64,000 bases of DNA from Vitis vinifera (Eukaryota > Streptophyta > Magnoliopsida > Vitales > Vitaceae): NCBI RefSeq assembly GCF_030704535.1, contig NC_081817.1, forward strand, positions 4,163,501-4,227,500. The letters run 5' to 3'. This document shows, one piece after another, positions 12,560 to 25,548 of the stretch. The translations under genes and the position numbers were made by a program. The number at the start of each line of letters is the position of its first letter. Position 1 is the first letter of the stretch. The notes under the pieces were generated by a model that saw only the letters and a list, made by a program, of their open reading frames with translations, was not told the origin of the DNA and searched no databases.

Positions 12560-13141
12560 GTTCGTCCGAATTCAGTTAGATCCAAGCTCAATAACATCCA
12601 CAAAACAACAACACATGGACTCGTTCTTACAGGAACAATTCTTGAGCTTTGACCCAAACTAAGTTCTTAGTGGATGCTGCCAAGGCAGTAGCGATGCCAT
12701 AGTCAAAAAACAAGAGACCCATTGTATTAAGAGTGTAGTTCAGTACGTGACTCAAAATTATCTCCAGGGAATTAGGTGATAGCAACTTAATTTCTGCGCA
12801 GACCAAAGACAATGTATAACACATTAGACAATGTTATATATGTATGGGATTTTCTCATTTTTACTGCTCCATCTTTTACACTGCTTAGAAATTTCATTAC
12901 TTTTCTTCTATTTTTAGGTCACAGCAGATAGCTCCTAGAAAATGCATATGGATCATCATGAGAGTGAGTTTTTACTCGATAATTGACCATGCATTTGGCC
13001 TTAGTCCTTGGCCTCAGCAAATGGTTCTGCACTCAAACATCACCATCACCATCACAAGCAGCCGCCATGTCTTGTTTTACCATCTGTTTCACTATCAAAA
13101 GGAAAAAAATATTAACAAATTAATTATTGAAAATATAATCA
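12560..13141. other. Conserved UGT 3' flank with short minus-strand ORF
   Basis: This stretch recurs at about 28190-28801 and in part, inverted, at 63666-63962. It holds a minus-strand ORF of 65 codons (12627-12824) that stays open in the copy at 28253-28450. I do not recognise the peptide, which contains a hydrophobic run around LNYTLNTMGLLFFDYGIATAL. It may be a dead gene fragment or chance. Confidence 0.35.
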
Positions 13142-14100
13142 AAAGACGGACCTTCCATCCTTTGACGTCTAGAAGGAATATTTAATAAATTTCCATGAAA
13201 ACATACAGTAAGTGTGTTGACTAGATGACTGTAATAAGCAATAAATATAAATATAAATAAAAAATAAAAAACTTCAAAAGCAACCGGATCTGCCCTATTG
13301 CATTGCATTACCTACTCAACACGAAATCTTGACAACAATTTAGAGGGAAGTCTGCAAGGCTGCCCAATTTTTTTTATTAAGAAAATATTGCTGGCTAGCG
13401 TGTCGTAATGATTTAGAGAGGTGGTGGGCTCATTATAAGAACTAAGATGCTAGCCAGGAAAGAGACCTAAATACCAAAACGTGACAAGGATATTCATAAG
13501 TTGAGCGCCTGCCCACATTTGATTCTTCATTGGCTGCTTCCAAGCGTTCCTGATTTTAGTTTACTATATTATTTTATAGATCAAGATGTAAATATAAAAA
13601 GTGGATTAGTGTGAGATGCTTCGAACCCATAAATATATCTAGTTTCTATCATCTATGATGTTGATGAGTTAATGTATTGTTGTTTGTTTTCTTTAATATT
13701 TTGAGTATAATTACTTTTTGATTTATGACTGTAATACAGACAACTGGAGGGCTTGGATGAGAAGAAAGAAATGTGTTAAGCAAGCTTCTCATATATTTAT
13801 CTCAAAAATCTGGAAATTCAAAGGCTCCTGTTCATGCTGCCATTGTATGTGCCCTGCTTTTGCTTTGTTTTTCTTATTTCACTTCTTCCAAACTTGCCTG
13901 CCCTCGTTAATGTGAAGAACCCATAGCTTGTTAAAGGGTAGCATGCACAGCAATCCATCTGACAAATGGAAATAACCTCAAGATATTGTAATCTTTATCA
14001 CTTTTGAAGTTAAAATCTTTATTGTTTATATCTGTTAGTGAGTTTCCATAAATGTTGTTAAATGGAAATAAACCATTTGTAGTGTTGAAAGCTTGAAAAT
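13142..14100. other. Intergenic, no gene seen
   Basis: AT-rich. The piece 13170-13235 (with acatacagtaagtgtgttga) matches, inverted, 54010-54075, and so marks a breakpoint of the duplicated blocks. No coding signal was found. Confidence 0.4.
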
Positions 14101-14106
14101 GTTGTC

Positions 14107-14495
14107 TGTGATGTCCTACATCGGATAGGGGAGAAAGTTTTTAACGCTATATATGTAGAGATTCGTTTTAATCAAGTAGACGCGTTTTAAAATTGTGAGG
14201 ATCCCTTTGGACTAAAAGTGGACAATATTTACATGGTTGGGTATGAACCATTACAAATGATATCATAACCGATTCCCGATCTTGGTGTGGGGATTTGTTT
14301 GGTTCCGTAAAGGGTGTTTATTTGTTATCCGTAAAGGGTGTTTGTTTGTTTAACCCCGCAATTTCATGGGACACGACGATGACATTGTGTTTGCATGAAG
14401 GATGTTTGTAATATCCTACATTGGATATGTGAGAAAGCTTTTGATAAGGTTTTAAAGCTGTGAGGCTCTTTGGACAATACCTACGTGATTGGGAA
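14107..14495 (+). mobile_element. TRIM-like LTR element remnant, fossil
   Basis: Small LTR-type element. The left terminal repeat, 14107-14255, starts TGTGATGTCCTACATCGG and ends in TTACA. It is followed by aatgatatcata, a decayed form of the initiator-Met tRNA primer site. A second, shorter repeat starts at 14407 (tgtaatatcctaca). The internal part is about 150 bp with no coding capacity. The wording is that of a repeat common in dicots. It looks old and incomplete. Confidence 0.55.
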
Positions 14496-14504
14496 AAACC
14501 GGAT

Positions 14505-14800
14505 GGAAGCCCCGGCCATGAGAATTGGTATCCCGGAAAGGTGGTGTTCTTTTATTTTCATTTTTTCAAAATGTGCACAGGAATCATTGAAAATGGTGGT
14601 GCTTAGAAATTTTAATTAAAAAAACTGGCAGCCCACATATGGCCATGAGAATAGGTGTCTCGGGAAAGGGGCCAGGTGTTTTTTTATTTTTTTTTTAAAA
14701 ATGCGTATTTAAGTGGTTGAAAATGCAGTGCCCTTGGAAGATTTAAAAAAAAAAAACATGGCAGCCCCACAGATGCCCATGAGAACGGGTGTCCTGAGTC
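14505..14800. repeat. Diverged tandem repeat, about 120-bp unit, three copies
   Basis: The phrase gcc..cagatg.ccatgagaa.gggtgtc recurs near 14515, 14640 and 14775. Each copy is followed by a poly-T or poly-A stretch and a tgaaaatg.agtgc phrase. The copies are clearly diverged. Function unknown. Confidence 0.5.
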
Positions 14801-14859
14801 TCCTGCACATGGGAATTGAAGAGGACCGTCTTTGAATCCGTTACGAAAAGAAAATGACA

Positions 14860-16357
14860 CCTACCTCATATCATCTCGAGCGTGAACTCCCCTGTTAAAC
14901 CTGGCATGACCTAACTGTGTTGAATGCGACACGGGATGGATGGCCATGTTAGTGTTAATAAGGGAAATTTTATTATATGACAACTTGAAAGATAGCAACA
15001 CATGTAAAAACTGTGAAATATATATTTTATGGAAAAAGGGTGTTGAAAAATGTTGAAAGAGTAGTCGTATGTAGCTAGGCGCGATGTTGTGAGAGAGTGA
15101 AAAAGACAAGGTATGATCACAGTGACTTATTTTGTTGAAAGGTGAAGTATTTAATGCAAACTATGTTGGAAAATATTTTGTTGGTGTTTTATATTCAACT
15201 TTAAAAAATATCATCTACAATTTAAAGAAGAAAACATACCTTAATCCATACTTTTAACTTCAATATGAATTTGAAGTTCCGTTTTGAATTTTTTCACTTT
15301 TAATTTTCGCTCTATAACTATATATCTTGAATTCCTTTACTCTTAATTTTCGTTCTCCTACTTTCCGTTTTACACTTCTTAGTGGATATAGAGATACCTC
15401 CATTGAATTGTAAGAGTAGAAGGAAGAACCAAAAATTCCTTTCTTTACAAGTATAACATAATTTTTATCATCAATAAACCATAAAACCAAATATGAACTT
15501 ATTATTAATTAATAAATAATAATAATAATAGTCAGAACACAAACTCAACAAGTATTAGTATTTCAAAATAAATCTAATTTAATTTCATCAAAGATTCATA
15601 CATAAGTAAATTAATCAAACCATTAACAAAAATAAAAGAAAAGTTAGGAGGTTACTCAAAGTAATTTTGGTTATAACATATTAAAAATGTGTTTGATACT
15701 ATTTTTACTCCAAGTATTTGTAATATAAATGTTTTCGAAAATGTTTCTATGAGAATCGTCTACTAAATATTTAGTTAAAAAATACTTCAATTGATTTTTC
15801 AATATTATAAATAATTTTTCAAAATTTTAGAAGTATTTTTTATATTTTATCAAATACCTAATTTTTTTTTTTCAACAACACTTTTAAATTAAATAATGTG
15901 TTTTTAGTGGTAAGTGACATGGTTTAAAATATTGGTAAATACAGTACTTGAATTTTTCAAATATATTAAAAATATCAAATAAGTATATTGGTGACGTGAA
16001 AATTATTAAAAATTCACATAAATATTTGAAAAAACTCTGAATTAATAATAAAATAAGTTAAAATACACATTAAAATTATTTTGTAAGTATAAGACATATG
16101 TATGATTAAAAAGAAAAATATTGGTAAGTAGTGATATATTAATCTTAATATATAATTTATTATTTATCTTATCAAATTAATTTTAATTTATAAAATATTA
16201 GAACTTCATTATTTTTTTTATATTTTAGTATTTTTTGAATAAATTTATATTTTTAATATTTTAAAATAAATACATTCAAAATTAAAAGAATAAATATAAA
16301 AAATTTAATAGTGAACCGACAATAATTTTTAAAAATAGATTAATGAGATAAATGGTG

Positions 16358-16422
<65 letters not shown>

Positions 16423-17990
16423 AAATTAATTAATTTTATTTACTAAATTTAATATTTAAAAATTATTGAGATATTTATCAATAATAATATTTATAAAAAT
16501 ATAAATTATGTTTAATAATTTATATTTAAAAAAATTAAATTAAATTAGATATTGATTTAAAAAATAATTTTAATTCTTCTTAATCTTCAATTTTTTTCTT
16601 TAAATTAATTCAATCAATTACAACTAATAAAATTAATTTAGTTTGATATTGTTTTTTATTTAATATTTATCTATTATTTTTATTTATGTGAAAAATAAGT
16701 TTATAAAAAACAAATTTATTATTAATTTATTAAATAATTATTTATAAAATAAATATTTTTTTATGAAAATAGTCATTTAGAGAGACAATTTCTCAATTTT
16801 ATTTTATTTTTTTGTCAAAATCGTATCAAAGATTTCATAACTTTTGATATATAATAGGAAAAATTATTCAGTTTATTTTTCCGTTTTTGTTCAACAGGAA
16901 AAATTATTAAATCCAGCTGACCTTTTCAGATGGCGTAGATAACTTTTGTCATAGTAAATATATGTTAAAACGTTTTTATTCAGTTTATTGAAGGATTGCA
17001 AAATATTGCTGAACTTATCAGCAGAAGTAATTGGATATCAACGGGAATTTGAATCATACATGGAAAAGACAATTATGGGACACGAGCTCCTAAAACAAAA
17101 TAATTGCTATAGACATTTGCATTTCTTTGAAAATCTGTAATTACCATTGTTAGTCCATTTGCTAATACGGCTTTGTCATGGGAAATTTCAATGGAGAGTA
17201 TCAAGTTTTGAATATTTGGCTTTGCAGCTAAAAGCAACTTGTTGGCGTCCTCCATTACTCTATGGAACTGCTTGCAGCTCAAAGTTAAAAATTGAAATGA
17301 TCTTAATGAAAACATTAAGTTTACCTTTGATAAAACTAAATATTTTACCATATATTAATTTTTTTTCATGCATGTGAATATTAAATTCATGGATTCATGG
17401 AATGATACATATATTTCCTTATTCCATCCATATATTTTAAAGTCATAAATTAAATTCATTATAAAAAAAAATTCAAAATTCATTAAATTTATATAGATAG
17501 ATAGTGATCAATTTATGAACAAGTTACATTTGCACATTATCATTGCCTAAAATTATATATAATTTCTTTTGTAAATTCTCGTAAGAAGAAGTGGTTTTAT
17601 TTAGAAGCTTGAAGTTATGCTAAAGTATTTTATATGCTCATGTAATCTAAAATTACTAAGGAAAAATTATATATATTTAATTTCTTATACCCTAAAGTAA
17701 TCTTCAAATTATTTGCATATATTATGACATTCACTTAATATGTAAGCTTGTTAGTCATCAAAGCGGCCAAACTAGAAATTTTCATGGATCCTAGATGATT
17801 AAAGAACACCTGGGAGAAGTGGAATATAAGGATGCACCACATACCAAAGGCTACTGCCTGAAAAAGAAAGTGAAGCATTTTAGTGAAGCACATGCATGGC
17901 TGTCTCTGAAGAAATTCTTAGTTGGAAAAACGCACTCGGAATCTCGTTAGTATAAGGATATCACCCTTGAGATTGTGAACCAAAAGCGAG
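14860..17990. other. Very AT-rich intergenic DNA
   Basis: Mostly A and T, with an (AT)n microsatellite at 16357-16419. A minus-strand ORF of 92 codons (17073-17351) has a plausible peptide (RVMEDANKLLLAAKP) but no family I know; it could be a decayed gene fragment. No other coding signal was found. Confidence 0.4.
16357..16419. repeat. (AT)n microsatellite
   Basis: About 60 bp of pure alternating AT. Confidence 0.9.
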
Positions 17991-17994
17991 ATGG

Positions 17995-19470
17995 ATGGAC
18001 TCTCCCCATGTCTTCATCTTCCCTTTTCCCCTTAAACTCACCGAACTTCTCTGCCTTGGAGGCCTCCAAGTCACCTTCCTTAATTCCAATTCTAATTACC
18101 ACCGTCTTCTCTGTTACTCCAGTAGTATTCTGGACAGATTCACCCGCTATCCCGGCTTCCGTTTTGAAACAATATCTGATGGGCTTCCGATGGAGCACCC
18201 GCGCACCGACCACAAGGATATCTTCGACGGACTCAGAACTACAACCAAACCACTTTTCAGGGAGAAGATGATTTCGTGGTGTCAGAGTTCTGAAACCCAC
18301 CCACCGGTGACCTGCATCATAGCAGATGGGATCCTGACTTTTGCTATTGATGTTGCTGACGAAGTGGGAGTTCCCATTATTATTTTCCGTACTGCAAGTG
18401 CTTGTTCCTTCTGGGCATATTTCTCTTTAGATCAACTCATTGAAGCTGGCGAATTCCCCTTCAAAGGTACCTCTTTTTTTCCTTCCCCTGCTTATTGTCT
18501 TTTCTTTTGCTACATCTACAAATTACATGGTTAATGGGCAAAATATAGATGATGATCTGGATCGGCTAGTAACCAGTTTGCCTGCAATGGAGGGATTTCT
18601 CCGACGACGTGACCTACCCAGTTTTTTTCCGGGCCAATAACGTGGATGATCCATCTCTCCAATTGGTCCTGAAAGAGCTTCCACAAACAGCACGAACCAA
18701 CGGTCTCATAACACCTTTGAAGATCTAGAAGGACCTGTCCTCTCTCAAATACGCAATCACTGCCCCAAAGCCTATGCCATCGGACCTCTTCATGAACACC
18801 TGAAATCCAGGCTTGCATCTGAAACGACTATGTCACAATCTTCCAACAGTTTATGGGAAGAAGACAAAACCTGCATAGCGTGGCTTGACCGCCAACCGTT
18901 AAAATCTGTTATCTATGTACGCTTCGGAAGCCTCGTGGTCATAAAAAAGGATGAGCTCACTGAATTCTGGTACGGCTTGGTTAACAGTGGCAGCCACTTC
19001 TTGTGGGTAATGAGGTCGGACTCTCTCCCCAGAGAAGATAGAGAAGGCCAGACACCGGCGGAACTCTTGGAAGGAACAAAGAAAAGGGGTTTGCTTGTGA
19101 GCTGGGCTCCTCAAGAAGAGGTGCTAGCCCACCCGGCCGTGGGTGCTTTTCTGACTCACAGTGGGTGGAACTCAACTCTAAAGGGTATAACTGCAGGAGT
19201 GCCAATGATTTGCTGGCCGCGCTTTGCAGACCAGCAGATCAACAGTAGGTTCGTGAGCCATGTTTGGAAGCTCGGCATAGACATGAAAGACACTTGCGAT
19301 AGAATTATGATTGAGAAGATGGTCAGAAATCTGATGGAAGAGAAGAGGGCTGAATTCATGAAATCAGCTGATAATGCACACGTTAGCTAAAAAAAGGGTA
19401 AAGTGAAGATGGTTCCTCTCACTGTAACTAGATCAGTTTGATTGAGGATATAGGATTGTTGAGCACCTGA
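17995..19470 (+). pseudogene. UGT709-like pseudogene, gene B
   Basis: Same two-exon layout as genes A, C and D: exon 1 17995-18466, intron 18467-18548 (donor AAAG/gtacct, acceptor atatag), exon 2 from 18549. Compared with them, exon 1 lacks nine residues between FPFP and KLTELL in frame, which removes the QGHVN block and its catalytic His. Exon 2 has an extra T in a T-run near 18622-18628 and a net 4-base loss near 18709; together these restore the frame. It ends early at 19390 (NAHVS), about 25 residues short, with decayed coding sequence to about 19470. The PSPG box is still readable (WAPQEEVLAHPAVGAF, then THSGWNS). It is almost certainly dead as a glycosyltransferase, though fairly young. 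Confidence 0.85.
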
Positions 19471-19479
19471 TTTCCATGG

Positions 19480-20637
19480 AAATTTCACTTTCTTCTACCA
19501 GTAAAGCCAAACCCCCTAGTGTCTCCATGAAACAGCATGTTAATCACATTCTTTTAAGTACAGTCTCCAGCTGCTGAATTTGGATCCTTCCTCTCCCAAA
19601 GCTGAAAGACAATTATTTGATGTCATGATTTGGCAGTGGATAAAAGAAATCTTGAGTGTTACAATGGATAACGTATTTGGATGAGATTCATCTAGTGCTT
19701 ATTGAAATTTGGATTCCCGAAGAAGAAAACATTCATGCTTTCAATTTGGATTTGGTTTTATATAGACATACATTTACTGAATCCATTGAGGAATAATTTG
19801 CCATCATTGGAGACCCTAATCTTGATTTTTTTAAAAGTCCAATCTAAACGTGAATGGCCCTTATGTGTAACATATCACTCAACTTATAATTGGCATTTGG
19901 GTCATAAAATGCAGGGGAAAGTCATTTGATACTAGAGTACAATATAATGGTAAGAATAAGATATCATTCTCAGTCCACTTAGGAACGGGGCTTTGTAAAT
20001 GAATTCGGTCCAATTGATTTGGAGGGCTTATCAATTGGGTTGGACTTGAGAGGTGAAGTCTAGCACCTTTTGGATATTGTGTTGTATTTGACTCAAATTA
20101 CTTGGTTTTTTTTTTTTAGCGAATTTAATATTTACATAGAATTTTGAGAGTGAAGGAACAAAATGAGTCAAAAGTGAAGAGAGGTAGACAAAATATACAT
20201 TGGGTTTTAGATGTTGATATCCCTCCATTCTAAATCACTTAAATATTTTATTTTTCTTTTTATTTTGTTTTATTTTTTCTTAGTGTGCTTAAATGTTACT
20301 ATTTCCCTCCGCATAATGTCCATGTAGTTTTTAAGAAAATAAATTTTATCCCACATCCGAAGGAACCATCGAGTTCTTTAGAAAGTATATTTGAGAACAA
20401 ATTTTAAGAATAATTTTTTAAAATTATTTTATGATATTTTATAAAATAAAAATCTGTTTAAAAATAAAAAATATTTTTTACTTTTATATATATATATTTT
20501 TAAATATGTTTTAAAATTAATATTTTTAATATTTATATGATTATTTTTTAAAAATAAGTGAATAATTTAAAACATTAAGAATAAGTTTCACAACATTCTG
20601 CCAAAAATATTTTTAGTGAAAATATTTTTAAAAAAAG
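19480..20637. other. Intergenic, no gene seen
   Basis: The 3' flank of pseudogene B, then AT-rich DNA with short poly-A and poly-T stretches. No coding signal is convincing. Confidence 0.4.
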
Positions 20638-21266
20638 TATTTTTAGGATAATTATTTATCAAATGTTACTCCATGAATCATGACCTTTTGTAGCGTCTAA
20701 TGTGGGGTTGGAACCTAAAAAGTGGGACCCTTCTCTATCAAATTTCCATCAAATTGATCCACATTTTTCTATCAAAGACAAAGCCAAGTCTTATTTGTCC
20801 CAGTGCCCCAAGATTCCAAGCAACCCTTAAAATTCCACACCCGCATGCCTTTCTTATTCCCTAATTCCTCCAAAGGAATCATTTAGGACTTTGAAAGCGT
20901 GTTCGGAACACTAATTCAAAAATTAACCCTTGACAAACGGATTTTAAAAATAATAACATAATTATTTGACGTTTATTAAAAATAAAAGTGTGTTCGTGAT
21001 TTCTATATAATTAAATACTTTTAAAATATTTAAAAAGCAAATTAAAATAACTTGAAATAATTACCTTATGTTTTCATAAAAGGCCTTATTTTGAAAAAAA
21101 AAAGTCCTCAAAACATTGTTTTCCATTTAAAAAATTATACAAGAATTTTCGAATGTGAAAAATAGTTTCCCTTTCTAAAAACAAAAAATAAGTGTGTTTA
21201 AAAACTTGAAAATGTTGTTAACATATTTTCCATATTTTAAAAATAAAATTTATCTATATTATTAAT

Positions 21267-21273
<7 letters not shown>

Positions 21274-21319
<46 letters not shown>
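21274..21319. repeat. (AT)n microsatellite
   Basis: Alternating AT run. The duplicate block has the matching but longer run at 29543-29597. Confidence 0.85.
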
Positions 21320-22019
21320 AATCATAAAAAAAAACAAATAAATACAATTAAAAATACCTAAAAAATATTCTTTAAGAATATCTTATTTTTTGTTTTTAAG
21401 GGTAGAAAACAATTTCTATTTTTTATTCTAAGAAATAATAAAGTATTTTAAAAAACAATTGCAAAACAAAATTTCTACTTCTAGTAAATGGGCTGAGATG
21501 AGATGAATATTCTCAAGAGTATATTGTGTATAATCGCTAGGAAGCTACAGTAAATTCAAGATTAAATATAACATTTTATTGTGGATATGATTGAACATTA
21601 GAATAGAAATAGAAATATGAATCAATCAATGAGGTAACAAGTTCAATTACCAACCTATATATGGAACATATCAATCCAGCACAACCACGTCTTAAAATTG
21701 AAGGATTTCAAATGTGAAAATCGGGATCCCTTAGGAAAGAGATAATCATGTTGGTAACAAGGAGGATCATCAAGAACCAAATAAACCAACTCATTTCTAG
21801 TTAGAGAAAACCAACTATTTCTTTATTCCACTTAGAATACACTTACATAAGAAAAAAGGGAAAAATTGCAAAACAAAAACACAAGACATAAATCATCACA
21901 TCACATCTTTCGAATTACATATACATGCCCAATCTAGCAAAACAATCAACCATTAACATTATTCATCATCAATTAGCTTCTTAATTACATATAAAATTAG
22001 AAAAGATCTGACCAGTGAC

Positions 22020-22478
22020 TTAGCCAAAGATTTCAATGGCCTTGACCTCAGCCTTCTTCACCTCCTCTTTTGGAACAGTCACAGACATCACTCCATTCTC
22101 CATGTTAGCTTTGACCTCATCCGTTTTTGCATCTTCTAGCAACCTGAATCTACGAAGGAACTTCCCACTGCTCCTCTCCATGAGATGCCACTTGTCATTC
22201 TTCTCCTCTTGCTCCTTACTCCTCTCTCTGTTGATTTGAAGGACTCTTCCCTCTTCAACCTCAACTTTCACTTCCTCCTTCTTCAACCCTGGAAGATCCG
22301 CATTGAAAACATGAGCTACTAGTGTCTCTTTCCAATCAACACGCATGTTGGCGAAGACTGAGGTCTCGCCAACAGTGCTGGGAATGTTGGAAAGAGTGGT
22401 GCTGAAAGGAAAGCCTTCGAAAGGATCTCAAATGTTGCTTCGTTGGCCACCACCCAAAACACTTGGAATAAGCGACAT
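22020..22478 (-). pseudogene. Class-I small heat-shock protein (HSP20) pseudogene 1
   Basis: Compared with the intact 160-residue copy at 34531-35013, the frame begins MSLIPSVLGGGQRSNI, loses eight codons in frame, and meets a TGA where the intact protein has Trp (DIWDPF). The rest is open and holds the whole alpha-crystallin domain, [17 protein letters not shown] to [11 protein letters not shown], with the IEI-type C-terminal motif (IEIFG). A Thr-to-Met change just before RVDWKE creates an ATG at 22346 that could start a 108-residue domain-only protein. HSP20s form oligomers that hold unfolding proteins; without the N-terminal arm, assembly would be impaired. Probably a pseudogene. Confidence 0.8.
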
Positions 22479-22614
22479 TTTCTATGTACGTTGTCGAATT
22501 GATTTACTGAGAATACCAAGAACTTCTTCTATGCAAGCTTCGAACAATTTCTTGATGATCAAACTGATAGAAAGGACTTGTTATATATTGGGGGTGACGA
22601 AGAGCTATGGTACT

Positions 22615-22627
22615 TTCCCGACGTTTC
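22615..22627 (-). promoter_or_regulatory. Heat-shock element, HSP pseudogene 1
   Basis: TTCCCGACGTTTC reads as TTC-nn-GAc-nn-TTC, a near-consensus heat-shock factor site about 140 bp upstream of the old start codon. A TATA-like ttatatat lies between, near 22580. The copy-2 promoter has the same site at 30935-30947. Confidence 0.55.
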
Positions 22628-22849
22628 CGAGATATTTCCTATTTGGACTTTGGAGAGGAATGAGATGTTTTTGCAATCTTCTACCACCTTCCATCATCTA
22701 CCTGGCCTTTTTTCATCCTTACTGGGCCTTATTCCATAATTCCAGGTCCATTTCCAAATTTCCTTATCCATTGATCAAAATGGGACTATTGGGCTTTTAA
22801 CACCAAAAGGAATTTAATGGGCCATCGAAATTGTTTGTCTTTTACCCAA

Positions 22850-24195
22850 AAAAAAAAAAAAAACATATTTGCTATTAAAATAGCAAATATATTTCATGTT
22901 TTATTATTTTAAAAATATAATTTTTTTATTTATATTTTTTCTTGTAATCATCCCGCTTTTAAATTATTTCACTTAAAGGTTTAAAAAATATTTAATTGTT
23001 ATAAATCATAGCATGGGAAATAGATTAAAAATAATACTATATCACTAAAATATTTGAAGCTACGTCTAACCTAGTGGTAGGCTTATGCTTGTGGAGAAAG
23101 TGTGTTGGTATAAATATTTGAAAAAATAAAATAAAAAAAATCAAAATTTAAATTTGAAAATTCCAAAATTAATATTTTTAATCAAAATTTTATCTATTTT
23201 TTTATCAAAATATTATTTTTAAATGTAAAAAAAAAAAAAAAGGTGCACCAGAGAAAGAGATAAGAAATGATTGAAAAGGTGGGGACCAAAGCCGAAAAAG
23301 AAACAAAGGAAAAAAATGACAAAAAAGAAAAAACACAAAGTGCCAACAATAAAGAAAGGGGTAGTAACAAATGATTGAAGAGGTGCAGGAACATAATCAG
23401 AAAAAGGCATCACTAAAAAAATGGCAAAAGAAAATAAATAAATAAATAAATAAATAAAATAAAATAAACCTCCGGTGATAAGAAATGGGTTCTTATGAGT
23501 TATGACAACGAATGTTGGACCAAGGGTTCACGGGATGTGAAGGGTAGGATGATCTAATCTCTTGATTGAATTGATAATGCGATTTATGGTTGAATATGAT
23601 TTTTAAAGCTTTGGTTCGCGTCGATAGTTCCTGCATGCGTTCGTTCATTAGGCGGATTAAATACTTGTCACATTCCTATTTATTTATATTACAATTAAAA
23701 TTATTTAAAAATATAAAAGAAGTTGAAAATTTAAAACTTTAGATTTCAAAATAAAAAATTTAGTGTTTGTTTTCTACTGATTTTGTTTTTTTTTTGTTTT
23801 TAAGACAAAAAAATAAAAAAACTTTAGGTTGTGTGTGGTTTGCAAAAAGTACTAAAAAAAATAAAATTTAAGGAAAAATGGTTTTTGCATAATCGATTTC
23901 ATCATAAAAAAACATAAAAGAAAATCAAATATAATTAAAATTCCTAAAAAATTTATATATTTTAAATTAATTAATATTTATATAATAGAGCGAAATAAGT
24001 TAAATGAGTTTCAGAAAACATATAAAAATAATTTATCAAGTTAAAATCATTAATTTAAAATTATTTTTAATAAAATCCTTTGAAATTTCTTGAAAACTAA
24101 TTATTTTGAAATATCTTTTATTTAGTTCAATAAATCATTTTAAATAATTCTCTTCTCACATATTTTGTGCATTCTTATAACTTGATTTTATTATC

Positions 24196-24250
<55 letters not shown>

Positions 24251-25130
24251 TTTATGTTATTAATTTTGATATTCATAATTAATTAGTTAATTGTTACAAT
24301 TTCTTCGATTCATTTAATAAATACCATATGTATATAGGTTTAGAAAAGTGTTACGACTCATCACCGTACATTTCCAATAGGTAACCTAACCCCCTAGACT
24401 TACATTGAGTTTTTTCACATACTTGTTTTTTTTCCGGAGTCATATAGTTTTTTTTTTCTCTTTAAAAATAAAACAAAAAAAAGTAAAGAATTTAAGTATT
24501 TTTAAAAAAATAATATTTTTCATCAAATAAAGGAAAAAGGAATCTGCACGTGTCTACAACCATGCTTTAAAAATTATTGTTATGACTTCAATTATTGAAA
24601 ATTGGATTAAAGTCAAAAAATAATTTAAGATAAAAGCACAATAGGGATGCGGTACTGGGACGATCCAGAAGTTTAATACCTGAATAGACGCCTAAAACAA
24701 TAGAAAAGTGGGTCCATTTGACTACCAACTATGCACTTTGTATGATTTCCTGGTAGATAAGGATAGACACATTGCCGACAACTCACGAATAAAGCAAATA
24801 ATCCCGTTGAATAAGGAAACAATCCCATTGGATTTTGGATCTGTCATATAAAAATTTGAGATGATATCAAAGGAAGTTATCGGTGGACTGCATCAATAAT
24901 TCCTATAATTGCTCAGTTTATATATGTGACAAAACCTCTCATCATGTATGTGTAACACTCAATTTTTTTTACTTTAAGAAAATTTCATCAAAATACTCAA
25001 ACCATTTGCACTCACCTCTCATGAAGGATGGACGCGTTGCTACTCTTTGTCGTTTACCACCATCACTTTTTCAAGGGTCCTCTAGTGGCCCCTTGAAACC
25101 CCTAATATTTTAATATTAAGAGTATTTTTT
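22850..25130. other. AT-rich tail of the HSP block
   Basis: No gene seen. It holds an (AT)n run at 24198-24247 and a purine-rich stretch near 23230-23430 that recurs at 32630-32800 and, inverted, at 53340-53600. The ORFs here are low-complexity. Confidence 0.45.
24198..24247. repeat. (AT)n microsatellite
   Basis: About 50 bp of alternating AT. Confidence 0.85.
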
Positions 25131-25548
25131 TAAAAAGTGTCAGGAATCAAGCTTTGGCTGGAATCGTAACCCTTCCCTTGATTCCACCTCATACAGACTT
25201 GTAGATGTAGATTAAACTTAATTATTATACCTCCATGTTTTGGTTACATTAGTTAATAAATTTCCCAAGCTTTAAAGGACACATCTTAACTAATTAATTA
25301 ACATTAATTTAAAATCTATGGCCCGGTTCATGGTTGTCACTTTTCACTTTAAGATAACAATAAATTCAATTACCAACGGGTGAAACATAATAACCCAATA
25401 ACAAGTTTTAAAACTCAAGGATTTTGAATGCGAAAATTGGGATCACTCAGGAAAGAGAGAATCATGTCGATAGCAAGAAGGATCATCAAGAACCAAATAA
25501 ATTAACTCATTTCTAGTTAGAGAAAACCAATTATTCTTTTATTCCACT

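Larger units (their letters stand above)
10655..13141 (+). repeat. UGT segmental duplication, copy 1
   Basis: A block holding gene A, its promoter and about 740 bp of 3' flank. It is matched nearly base for base by 26258-28801. Small indels occur in the flanks, for example a stretch present near 28100 and absent near 12500. Confidence 0.85.
20638..24042. repeat. HSP segmental duplication, copy 1
   Basis: Matches 28846-33327 in direct orientation, apart from a 1.1-kb insertion in that copy at 31421-32513. Its right part and further flank, to about 25480, match about 47740-54000 inverted. It holds HSP pseudogene 1, its promoter and a long AT-rich tail. Confidence 0.8.

Noticed and set aside
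16357-16419. Matrix-attachment or origin function for the AT-rich tract
   Set aside because: Simple AT repeats are common in plant intergenic DNA, and nothing else supports such a role.
23194-23413. Phe- and Leu-rich frames here, at 32604-32864 and at 53363-53650
   Set aside because: They read purine/pyrimidine-biased low-complexity DNA shared by the three block copies. They are not membrane proteins.
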